Source: Lachnospiraceae bacterium (GTDB taxonomy: Bacteria > Bacillota > Clostridia > Lachnospirales > Lachnospiraceae). From it: a DNA stretch of 64,000 bases. Numbering within the stretch: the first letter of the stretch is position 1; every line of letters starts with the position of its first letter. The stretch covers positions 1 to 64,000 of the forward strand of contig JAGKTY010000009.1 of NCBI GenBank assembly GCA_021153185.1, in the 5' to 3' direction. Position numbers and translations under genes: made by a program. The notes below the pieces were generated by a model. The model was not told the origin of the DNA, did no database searches, and was given only the letters and a program-made list of their open reading frames with translations. Shown here one piece after another: positions 23,185-31,060 of this stretch.

Positions 23185-25014
23185 ATGAAGAAGAAAGAAG
23201 TAACCAAAATTGTTGCGTTATTGATGACAGGAATCATGATGGCGGGGAGCCTTACAGGATGCACAAGCAATACAGCCGATGTGGCAAGTCAGGAAGCTTA
23301 TGAGACGGGTGACGTAGCGTCAGAAGCAAGCGAAGAGACAGCTGAGGCATGTGGGGAATCAGATGGGGATGAATACAGGCTGGAAACAGAAGTAACGCAA
23401 AATGCGCCAAGCGTCGAAAGAGGAGCAGCTGCGGACGCATCTGCGTCTGTTGTGTGTGAGGAGTCCCTTGCGGATATGGCGAGCGCAAAGCAGGCGCAAA
23501 AAAACGAATTTACAGGATATGAGTGTGATTACGCCGAGGAGTGCTATGTAGAACCGTATGACTGCGATCCATATTACTGTGCTCCTTCTTATGGCGAGCG
23601 TTATGAAGAAGTACAGGAGAAAGGATTTTCGATTGTACAAAGTGAGCCGCTTTCGACTTTTTCCGCTGACGTGGATACCGCATCGTATGCGAATGTCAGA
23701 AGAATGATTGAGGATGGATATCAGCCGGAAGAGATTGCAAGAGATGCTGTGCGCGCGGAAGAGTTTATCAATTATTTTACATATGATTTGGAAAAACCAA
23801 AGATGGGAGATAAATTCGGCATTACGACACAGTTGACTACCTGTCCGTGGAATGAGGAGCATGAGCTGATGATGGTCGGAATGCGCACAAAGGATATCGA
23901 TTTGAGCAAACGTCCAAGCAGCAACCTTGTATTTTTGCTCGATGTGTCAGGTTCTATGGATGAGGACAATAAACTGCCGCTCCTTCAGAAATCGTTTTTG
24001 CAGCTCGTTGACAATCTGGGCAAACATGACCGCGTGTCAATCGTAACCTATGCAAGTGGTGTGGAGGTTGTCCTCAAAAATGCAAGAGGTGACGAAAAAG
24101 AGAAAATAAAACAGGCCATCGAATCGCTTTATGCATCCGGGGGAACAAACGGCGAAGGCGGAATCCAGCTTGCATACAAATTAGCAGAAAACAACTTTAT
24201 CAAAAACGGAAACAATCGCGTCATTCTTGCAACAGACGGTGATTTGAATATCGGAATTTCCGAGCCGGATGAGCTGGAACGCCTCATCGGTGCCAAAAAG
24301 GAAAGCGGCGTATTTCTTTCCGTACTTGGCTTTGGTGACGGAAACATCCGTGATGACAACATGGAGCGTCTGGCTGACAAAGGAAATGGAAATTATGCCT
24401 ATATCGACTCTCTGTTTGAGGCAAAGAAGGTGCTTGTGGAAGAAATGGGCGCAACGCTGAACACGGTAGCTAAGGATGTAAAACTTCAGGTGGAGTTTAA
24501 TCCTGCAAAGGTAAGCGAATATCGCCTCATCGGATACGAAAACCGGATGATGGCTGCACAGGATTTTTATGATGATACAAAGGACGCAGGAGAAATCGGT
24601 GCAGGGCATCAGGTCGTAGCACTTTATGAACTGATTCCGGTTGGCGCAAAGAGCGATATCAAATTGAAATACGGTTCGCAGACGTCAGGCGCTGCAAAAT
24701 CAGATGATGGCAAATACAGCAATGAGTACGCAACCGTAAAAGTTGCCTATAAGCAACCAAACAGCAGTAGCTCAGAGATGCAAAGCAAGGTTGTGACAGT
24801 GCGCGACCGTGTGCCGGAGAATGAGAAAAACATTCATTTTGCAGCGATGGTTGCAGAGTATGCGATGCTTTTGGCAGACAGCGATTACAAAGGCAGCGCA
24901 TCGTTTGAAGGAATCATTGAGCAGTACAATGCGCTGCAGGACCAATCCGCATTTTGGGATGAATACAAAAACGAGTTTTACTATCTCGTAAAAACAATGT
25001 GCAAGCGTGCATAA
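23185..25014 (+). CDS. VWA-domain lipoprotein, YfbK-like
   Basis: 609 residues from ATG 23185, with CGGGAGGAATGATT ahead (an upstream in-frame start at 23152 lacks a site). Lipobox LTGC with lipid Cys near 25, then an acidic, low-complexity region. The YfbK N-terminal motif FSTFSADVDTASYANVRRM is near 155-173, and a von Willebrand A domain has MIDAS residues DVSGSMD (Asp253, Ser255, Ser257). A C-terminal DUF3520 domain runs from about 420. It is anchored outside the membrane and should bind metal-dependent partners; the function of the family is unknown. Unusual cysteine-rich patch YECDYAEECYVEPYDCD (about 100-117). Confidence 0.9.
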   Translation: MKKKEVTKIVALLMTGIMMAGSLTGCTSNTADVASQEAYETGDVASEASEETAEACGESDGDEYRLETEVTQNAPSVERGAAADASASVVCEESLADMASAKQAQKNEFTGYECDYAEECYVEPYDCDPYYCAPSYGERYEEVQEKGFSIVQSEPLSTFSADVDTASYANVRRMIEDGYQPEEIARDAVRAEEFINYFTYDLEKPKMGDKFGITTQLTTCPWNEEHELMMVGMRTKDIDLSKRPSSNLVFLLDVSGSMDEDNKLPLLQKSFLQLVDNLGKHDRVSIVTYASGVEVVLKNARGDEKEKIKQAIESLYASGGTNGEGGIQLAYKLAENNFIKNGNNRVILATDGDLNIGISEPDELERLIGAKKESGVFLSVLGFGDGNIRDDNMERLADKGNGNYAYIDSLFEAKKVLVEEMGATLNTVAKDVKLQVEFNPAKVSEYRLIGYENRMMAAQDFYDDTKDAGEIGAGHQVVALYELIPVGAKSDIKLKYGSQTSGAAKSDDGKYSNEYATVKVAYKQPNSSSSEMQSKVVTVRDRVPENEKNIHFAAMVAEYAMLLADSDYKGSASFEGIIEQYNALQDQSAFWDEYKNEFYYLVKTMCKRA

Positions 25015-25044
25015 CAATTTGAACGCAATAGAATTTTTTTTCGG

Positions 25045-25085
25045 GCCGATGGTCACTTCTTAAGGGATAAGGAGTTACCATCGGC
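25045..25085. repeat. Long intergenic hairpin
   Basis: GCCGATGGT (25045-25053) pairs with ACCATCGGC (25077-25085), and the inner ACTTCTTA/TAAGGAGT also pair, giving a nearly perfect 41-nt hairpin. T-runs lie before it (plus strand), not after, so it is not a simple terminator for the VWA gene. Confidence 0.65.
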
Positions 25086-25120
25086 TTTGGGCGTTTGGAC
25101 CATAAGTTTTCACGTTTTCC

Positions 25121-25148
25121 TTGACCGTATGCCTAGAAATTGTATAAT
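25121..25148 (+). promoter_or_regulatory. Promoter of upp-permease operon
   Basis: TTGACC (25121-25126), 16 nt, TATAAT (25143-25148). The leader to upp is about 85 nt; I see no clear PyrR-type terminator/antiterminator in it. Confidence 0.75.
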
Positions 25149-25241
25149 AAATAAGGGAGTCGATGTTTGCCTATCAGCAAAACATGACATGTCAATGGGG
25201 ACAGAAGGAAACAGAGAAACGTTTGAAATGAGGAGATAAGT

Positions 25242-25883
25242 ATGTACAAAGGAAATGAAAAGATAACAATTTGTGACCATCCACTCCTGAAGCATAAAAT
25301 CACAATGCTTCGCATGAAGGAAACCGGAACAAATGAATTCCGTAAACTTGTAGAAGAAATCGCAGTTCTGGAAGGATATGAGGCGCTGCGGGATTTGGCG
25401 CTTGAGGATATCGAGATTGAAACGCCGATTGAGGAGGCAACTTGTCCTGTGATGGCAGGAAAGAAACCGGCAATCGTACCGATTCTCCGTGCAGGACTCG
25501 GAATGGTGGAGGGACTTTTGACACTTATGCCGGCCGCAAAGGTTGGGCATATCGGTATGTACCGTGATGAGCAGACGCATGAGCCGCATGAGTATTACTG
25601 CAAGCTTCCAAGTCCGATTGACCAAAGAAGAATCTTTGTCGTCGATCCGATGCTTGCAACAGGCGGCTCTGCAGTTGACGCCATCAATTTGATCAAACAG
25701 CGCGGCGGAAAGGATATTACATTTGTATGTATCATTGCTGCACCGGAAGGCTTGGAAAGATTGGCAAAGGAGCATCCTGACGTCAAGATCTTTGTCGGAA
25801 ATCTTGACAGATGCTTAAACGAAAACGCGTACATCTGCCCGGGTCTCGGCGATGCGGGAGACCGTATTTTTGGTACGAAATAA
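25242..25883 (+). CDS. upp: Uracil phosphoribosyltransferase
   Basis: 213 residues, close to the family's 208-212. VDPMLATGGSA (about 134-144) is the PRPP-binding loop of Upp. LRAGLGMVEG and the C-terminal PGLGDAGDRIFGT are the uracil-site segments. It makes UMP from uracil and PRPP in the cytosol (pyrimidine salvage). ATGAGGAGATAAGT precedes the start. The permease gene follows 52 nt later, so uptake and phosphoribosylation are encoded together, the common Firmicutes arrangement. Confidence 0.97.
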   Translation: MYKGNEKITICDHPLLKHKITMLRMKETGTNEFRKLVEEIAVLEGYEALRDLALEDIEIETPIEEATCPVMAGKKPAIVPILRAGLGMVEGLLTLMPAAKVGHIGMYRDEQTHEPHEYYCKLPSPIDQRRIFVVDPMLATGGSAVDAINLIKQRGGKDITFVCIIAAPEGLERLAKEHPDVKIFVGNLDRCLNENAYICPGLGDAGDRIFGTK

Positions 25884-25935
25884 CAACAAAGCGTTTGGAA
25901 TAAGAAGCGCAAGATGAGATCAAAGGAGAGGAAGT

Positions 25936-27321
25936 ATGAAACTAATTTATCAGGTAGAGGATAAAGTGGCATTTGGTCCGCTTGTCGTCTTTGCCATTCA
26001 GCAGCTTTTGGCAATCATGACAGCAACACTTGTTGTGCCAATCATCATCGGAAACGGAATGGATTCGGCAGCTGCATTATTTGGAGCAGGTGTCGGTACG
26101 TTAATCTATATTTTATGCACTGGCAAAAAGAGCCCGGTATTTCTTGGTTCGTCTTTTGCATTTTTAAGCCCGATGGCTGCCGCCTTTGCAGGCGCAGTTT
26201 CCGCTGAGGCGGGATTTGTCGGAATCATTCTCGGTGCGTTATTTGCAGGACTTGTCTATGTGGTCATCGCACTTATCGTAAAGATTGTCGGCGTTGCCTG
26301 GATTGACAAGCTCATGCCGGCTGTAGTCATCGGACCGACTGTTGCAATTATCGGACTTTCCCTTGCCGGAAACGCTGTCGGTGATTTGACAACCGGTGGC
26401 TTCAAAATCACGCAGGACATTGACGGCGCCGCTACGCAGGTGGCAGCATCATCACCGCTTCTTGCAATGATATGCGGACTTGTCGCTCTGTTTGTGACGA
26501 TTCTTTGTTCCACATTCGGCAAAAAGACACTCAAATTAATCCCGTTTATTTTTGGTATTTTAGCAGGCTATCTGGTCAGTGTAATCTTTACACTCATCGG
26601 AAATGCAGCAGGCGTCGATGCGATGAAAGTCATCAGCTTTGATGCGTTCACGAATCTGACAGCATATGGTGTTGGGCTCAGTACCTTTTTCAGGGTACCG
26701 GACTTTGCATTCCTGAGATTGACAGAGGGCTTAAAAGCAATCGATGCATCATATATTGCGACAATCGCAGTTGCCTATGTGCCGGTTGCATTTGTTGTGT
26801 TTGCAGAGCATATCGCAGACCACAAAAACATCTCTTCCATCATTGAGCGCGATTTGTTAAAGGAGCCGGGACTTCACAGAACACTTCTTGGTGACGGTAT
26901 CGGTTCTATGGTTGGTGCATTCTTCGGCGGTTGTCCAAACACAACGTACGGTGAGTCGATTGCCTGTGTGGCAATCACAAAGAACGCATCGGTATACACC
27001 ATTTTTGCGGCTTCCATCGGTGCGATCATTATTTCGTTTTTCTCACCGTTTATCGCATTTGTCAATTCCATCCCACCATGTGTTATGGGTGGAATCTGTA
27101 TGGCACTTTACGGATTTATCGCGGTATCCGGCCTTAAGATGGTACAGGGTGTCAATTTGAATCAGAATAAAAACTTATTTGTTGTTTCAGTCATCTTAAT
27201 TGCCGGAATCGGCGGGCTGACAGTAAGCTTTGGAAAAATCACAATCACATCAGTTGCCTGTGCGTTAATCCTTGGCATTATCACCAATCTGATGCTCAGG
27301 GGCGCACCGGAAGAAGAGTAG
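25936..27321 (+). CDS. uraA: Uracil/xanthine permease (NCS2 family)
   Basis: 461 residues with about 14 hydrophobic segments. The NCS2 markers are QQLLAIMTATLVVP near 20-33, VVIGPTVAIIGLSLAGNA, the long conserved FVVFAEHIADHKNIS (Glu/His of the substrate site), and FFGGCPNTTYGES. With upp directly upstream, uracil is the probable substrate, by proton symport. RBS AAAGGAGAGGAAGT. The HAD gene begins 3 nt after the stop and may share the message. Confidence 0.92.
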   Translation: MKLIYQVEDKVAFGPLVVFAIQQLLAIMTATLVVPIIIGNGMDSAAALFGAGVGTLIYILCTGKKSPVFLGSSFAFLSPMAAAFAGAVSAEAGFVGIILGALFAGLVYVVIALIVKIVGVAWIDKLMPAVVIGPTVAIIGLSLAGNAVGDLTTGGFKITQDIDGAATQVAASSPLLAMICGLVALFVTILCSTFGKKTLKLIPFIFGILAGYLVSVIFTLIGNAAGVDAMKVISFDAFTNLTAYGVGLSTFFRVPDFAFLRLTEGLKAIDASYIATIAVAYVPVAFVVFAEHIADHKNISSIIERDLLKEPGLHRTLLGDGIGSMVGAFFGGCPNTTYGESIACVAITKNASVYTIFAASIGAIIISFFSPFIAFVNSIPPCVMGGICMALYGFIAVSGLKMVQGVNLNQNKNLFVVSVILIAGIGGLTVSFGKITITSVACALILGIITNLMLRGAPEEE

Positions 27322-27324
27322 CGC

Positions 27325-27969
27325 ATGAAAAAGAAATTACTTGTCTTTGATATGGACGGAACCATTTTAAACACAATAGAAGATATCACAGATGCAGTAA
27401 ATTATATTTTGACAAAATATGACATGCCGCAAAGAAGTCTTGAGGAGGTCCGGTTTTTTGTCGGAAACGGACTGCTTAAAACGCTTGAGCGGAGCGTACC
27501 TGAGGGAACGGATGCGGCATTCATTCAGGAGATTTATCCGGAATTTACTGCATACTACAAGGAGCACGCAGGGGTAAAGACGAGACCTTATGATGGCATT
27601 ACCGATGTAATCCGCGCGCTTAAACAAAGCGGATACAAGCTCGCTGTTGTCTCGAACAAACGGCAGGAGGCGGTCTTGGAGCTTTGCGATCTGCATTTTA
27701 AAGACTGTTTTGATATCGCAATGGGAGATCAGGAAGGAATGCAGATTAAGCCGGCACCGGATATGGTGTTAAAGGTGCTTCATGATTTGGGCATTTTGCG
27801 GGAGGAGGCTGTGTATATCGGCGACTCCGATGTAGATCTTTTGACGGCCCAAAACAGCGGACTTGACTGTATTGCGGTCTCCTGGGGATTCCGCGGAAGA
27901 ACATTTTTGGAAAAGCACGGCGCAAAGATCATTATCGATGCGCCACAAGAAATAGAAAGTTTTGTGTAA
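27325..27969 (+). CDS. HAD-family phosphatase (phosphoglycolate phosphatase-like)
   Basis: 214 residues. FDMDGTILNT (8-17) carries the nucleophile Asp9 and acid/base Asp11. The C1 cap (about 20-85) is of the Gph type, VVSNK is motif II, Lys near 144 (MQIKPAPD) is motif III, and YIGDSDVDLLTAQNSG is motif IV. It is likely a small-molecule phosphatase. Its position directly behind uracil salvage genes suggests a nucleotide or sugar phosphate, but nothing in the sequence fixes this. Confidence 0.9.
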   Translation: MKKKLLVFDMDGTILNTIEDITDAVNYILTKYDMPQRSLEEVRFFVGNGLLKTLERSVPEGTDAAFIQEIYPEFTAYYKEHAGVKTRPYDGITDVIRALKQSGYKLAVVSNKRQEAVLELCDLHFKDCFDIAMGDQEGMQIKPAPDMVLKVLHDLGILREEAVYIGDSDVDLLTAQNSGLDCIAVSWGFRGRTFLEKHGAKIIIDAPQEIESFV

Positions 27970-27993
27970 CGATTCAGAGCCGTGCAAAGCTCC

Positions 27994-28027
27994 GGAAAAT
28001 GGACATCATGCTCGCACGAACGGACAC
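27994..28027 (+). repeat. 34-bp dispersed repeat, copy 1
   Basis: Matches 54955-54988 at 27 of 34 positions, mostly C/T or A/G changes; the shared core is CATCATGCT-GCA-GAA. It lies in the gap before the Lon-like ATPase gene. Confidence 0.55.
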
Positions 28028-28046
28028 AACATGAGAGGGTAAAAAT

Positions 28047-29534
28047 ATGCCGGTTTTTGATTTTAATCAGGAAAAGAAAGAAGCAGTAAAAGCGGAAAAA
28101 ACATACGAACTTGTCTATACAAGCGATAAGTTTTCGGACGCAGAGCATCCGATTATGGTGCTTGATAACAAAGAGGGCAATTTGGTACATCATTCGTCGG
28201 GCATGTTTGCAGCGCCGGTTAAGGGCACCGCTTTTTTGTATGAAAATGATGGAAAAGAGACATCGCACGATATTTTAAAGCTCGATGCACGCTTTGAAAA
28301 TCTGATGAAATGGCTTGGTGAGAATCACATCATGGTCCGGTTATCGGGTGCTAACACGCAGGAAGGCTATGCTGTTTACAAGATTCACGAGACGGGTGTG
28401 GCGATGCGTGGCACAAAGATTTCGGGAGAAAACGGATTTTTGCAGTTCATGATTGAGCGTCTCATTCAGAGTGATGCACCCGAGGATAGTGTTGTCGATA
28501 TCGACGATATGGAAGATTCTGATGATATGAAGCTGACGAGCATCCAGAGTATCACAGATTATCTGATGTGTGCCGGCAGCACACTTCCGGATAACATCCG
28601 GATGTGGGCGAGAAGAAACTTAGCGGTGGCAAAATCGACAGAGGTCACACCGGAAGAGAGGCGTCATGCGCAGAGAGCACTTTCCATTATGCTCAACATC
28701 CAGTGGAAAAATACCAAATTCCAGCCGATTGACCCGGTCGAGGCAAGACGTATTCTCGACGAAGAGCTTTATGGTCTTGAGCAGGTTAAGCAGCGTATTA
28801 TCGAGACGATTATTCAGATTAACCGTACCCATACACTTCCGGCTTATGGTATTTTGCTTATCGGTCCTGCCGGAACCGGTAAATCCCAGATTGCGTATGC
28901 GGTAGCCAAAATCCTCCGGATGGCATGGACAACACTCGAGATGAGTTCGATCAACGATCCGGAGCAGCTCACCGGCAGCTCACGTATTTATGCAAACGCA
29001 AAGCCGGGTCTCATTATGGAGGCATTTGCCAATGCAGAGAGTTCGAATCTGGTGTTTATCATCAACGAGCTCGATAAGGCTTGTTCCGGAAAAGGAAACG
29101 GCAACCCGGCAGACGTGCTTTTGACATTGCTTGATAACCTGGGATTTACAGATAACTATATCGAATGTAATATTCCGACGACCGGTGTGTATCCGATTGC
29201 GACGGCAAATGACAGAAGCGCGATCAGCGCTCCGCTCATGTCGCGTTTTGCGGTGATTGAACTTCCGGATTACAGCATTGAAGAAAAACGTGTGATTTTT
29301 ACAAAATTTGCACTGCCGAAGGTTTTAAAGAGAATTGGGCTTAGAAGCGACGAAATCAGAATTACAGACGAAGGTCTGGATGCGGTTATGGATATTTTCA
29401 AAAACACATCCGGCATCCGTGACATTGAGCAGGCAGCCGAGCACATTGCAGCGAATGCGCTGTATCGCATCGAAGTTGAGAAGCTTGACTGTGTCACATT
29501 TGATGCAAAGATGGTACAGGAACTTTTGGCATAA
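28047..29534 (+). CDS. Lon-like AAA+ ATPase without protease domain, atypical Walker B
   Basis: 495 residues. Residues 1-225 are of unknown fold, with an acidic run (DIDDMEDSDD). Residues 230-495 match the Lon AAA+ module: LDEELYGLEQVKQRI, Walker A GPAGTGKS (273-280), GNPADVLLTLLDNLGFTDNY, and APLMSRF with the Arg finger. The Walker B reads VFIINELDK (336-344), so Asn340 replaces the usual Asp while Glu341 is kept. The Lon Ser-Lys protease domain is absent. It could be a weak ATPase or a chaperone-like motor. RBS GAGAGGGTAAAAAT. A strong terminator follows. Confidence 0.85.
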   Translation: MPVFDFNQEKKEAVKAEKTYELVYTSDKFSDAEHPIMVLDNKEGNLVHHSSGMFAAPVKGTAFLYENDGKETSHDILKLDARFENLMKWLGENHIMVRLSGANTQEGYAVYKIHETGVAMRGTKISGENGFLQFMIERLIQSDAPEDSVVDIDDMEDSDDMKLTSIQSITDYLMCAGSTLPDNIRMWARRNLAVAKSTEVTPEERRHAQRALSIMLNIQWKNTKFQPIDPVEARRILDEELYGLEQVKQRIIETIIQINRTHTLPAYGILLIGPAGTGKSQIAYAVAKILRMAWTTLEMSSINDPEQLTGSSRIYANAKPGLIMEAFANAESSNLVFIINELDKACSGKGNGNPADVLLTLLDNLGFTDNYIECNIPTTGVYPIATANDRSAISAPLMSRFAVIELPDYSIEEKRVIFTKFALPKVLKRIGLRSDEIRITDEGLDAVMDIFKNTSGIRDIEQAAEHIAANALYRIEVEKLDCVTFDAKMVQELLA

Positions 29535-29541
29535 CAAAACC

Positions 29542-29573
29542 AAAAAAGGACGGTTCCAAGAACCGTCCTTTTT
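29542..29573. terminator. Bidirectional terminator between AAA+ gene and argG
   Basis: AAAAAGGACGGTTC and GAACCGTCCTTTTT with a CAA loop, flanked by A and T runs, suits both convergent genes. Confidence 0.92.
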
Positions 29574-29586
29574 ATGATTTGGCTAC

Positions 29587-30810
29587 CTATTTGGTATTTT
29601 CTTTTTTGAGTTCATTCATTCTCATCGCACGAACCTTGAGTGGAAGTCCCCATAATGTAATGAAGCCTTCTGCATCATGATGATCGTACATATCACCTGT
29701 TGTGAAGGAAGCAAGTGATTCAGAGTAAAGTGAATATGGAGATGTCGTTCCATTTTTGATGATGTTACCTTTGTAGAGACGAAGCTTCACTTCACCTGTC
29801 ACATACTGCTGTGTCACATCGACAAAAGCGGAAATTGCTTCACGGACCGGTGTGAACCATTTGCCTTCGTAAACGATGCTGGCAAGCTTGCTGCCGAGCT
29901 CTAATTTGAGTGCGATGGTATCGCGGTCAAGCACGAGTTCCTCAAGCTGCTGATGTGCCTCCATGAGGATTGTTCCACCCGGCGTCTCATAAACACCACG
30001 GCTCTTCATACCAACGACACGGTTTTCTACGATATCGACAATACCGATACCATGCTGTCCGCCCAATTTGTTGAGGGCACGGATGATATCTGCAACCTTC
30101 ATCTTTTCACCGTTTAATGCAACCGGAACACCTTTTTCAAAGCTGAGTGTAAGTTCTACCCCTTCATCAGGTGCTTTTTCCGGAGTAACGCCAAGCACGA
30201 GCATGTGGTCATAATTTGGTGCAAGTGCAGGATTCTCAAGCTCAAGACCTTCGTGGCTGATGTGCCAGATGTTGCGGTCACGGCTGTATGACTGGTCTGT
30301 TCCGAAAGGAAGGTCAATGCCGTGTGCTTTACAGTATTCAATCTCTGCTTCACGGGAATCCATCTGCCATCTGTCGTCACGCCAAGGAGCGATGACCTTG
30401 ATATCCGGAGCAAGTGCTTTGATACCGAGCTCAAAACGAATCTGGTCATTTCCTTTACCGGTTGCGCCGTGGCAGATTGCAACAGCGTCTTCTTTGCGGG
30501 CAATTTCTACTAATTTGGCAGCGATGGTTGGTCTCGCCATAGCAGTTCCCATTAAGTATTTGTGCTCATATACGGCGCCTGCCTGTACACATGGCATAAT
30601 ATAATTTTCACATAAATCATCTACAACGTCCTCGATGTAAAGCTTTGAAGCGCCTGAAAGCTGCGCTCTTTCCTCAAGTCCGTCAAGCTCTTCTCCCTGT
30701 CCACAGTCGATACAGCAGCATACGACTTCGTAGCCGTACGTTTCTTTTAACCATGGAATCACTGCAGTTGTGTCAAGTCCGCCTGAATAGGCCAAAATCA
30801 CTTTTTCCAT
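29587..30810 (-). CDS. argG: Argininosuccinate synthase
   Basis: 407 residues, full length. AYSGGLDTTA (7-16) is the PP-loop, and GCTGKGND-type CHGATGKGNDQIRFE and SPDEAPDE-like PEKAPDEG segments are typical of ArgG. It joins citrulline and aspartate using ATP, the seventh step of arginine synthesis. It stands alone, with no argH behind it, so argH must lie elsewhere or the gene works in citrulline recycling. Promoter on the minus strand: TTGTCA, 17 nt, TATGAT (30870-30898). Confidence 0.97.
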   Translation of the reverse strand: MEKVILAYSGGLDTTAVIPWLKETYGYEVVCCCIDCGQGEELDGLEERAQLSGASKLYIEDVVDDLCENYIMPCVQAGAVYEHKYLMGTAMARPTIAAKLVEIARKEDAVAICHGATGKGNDQIRFELGIKALAPDIKVIAPWRDDRWQMDSREAEIEYCKAHGIDLPFGTDQSYSRDRNIWHISHEGLELENPALAPNYDHMLVLGVTPEKAPDEGVELTLSFEKGVPVALNGEKMKVADIIRALNKLGGQHGIGIVDIVENRVVGMKSRGVYETPGGTILMEAHQQLEELVLDRDTIALKLELGSKLASIVYEGKWFTPVREAISAFVDVTQQYVTGEVKLRLYKGNIIKNGTTSPYSLYSESLASFTTGDMYDHHDAEGFITLWGLPLKVRAMRMNELKKENTK

Positions 30811-30869
30811 ATGTTATCCTCTTTTCTTTTATGGACACACGGTCCGTATTTATGATATAAACCAACCTA

Positions 30870-30898
30870 ATCATAACAAAAGCACCATAAAATGACAA
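30870..30898 (-). promoter_or_regulatory. argG promoter
   Basis: Read on the minus strand, TTGTCA (30893-30898), 17 nt, TATGAT (30870-30875). The leader to argG is about 55 nt. I could not make out a clear ARG box, so control by ArgR is open. Confidence 0.65.
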
Positions 30899-31060
30899 GA
30901 ATGATTTGAAACGGAACACAAAAAAGAGCGTTCAAAATGTGTTTTTGTATTTTTGAAAAAAATATGCTTCACTTGTGCTGTTTTCTGTTATACTGAAAGG
31001 TAACGAATCAACGAACAATTGCAGGATAGATTGTTGTACACAATGTAGATGGAGAATACG

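Noticed and set aside
25015..25241. PyrR attenuator or riboswitch before upp
   Set aside because: The only strong hairpin (25045-25085) lies upstream of the promoter at 25121-25148, so it is not in the upp leader. No terminator/antiterminator pair was visible in the leader.
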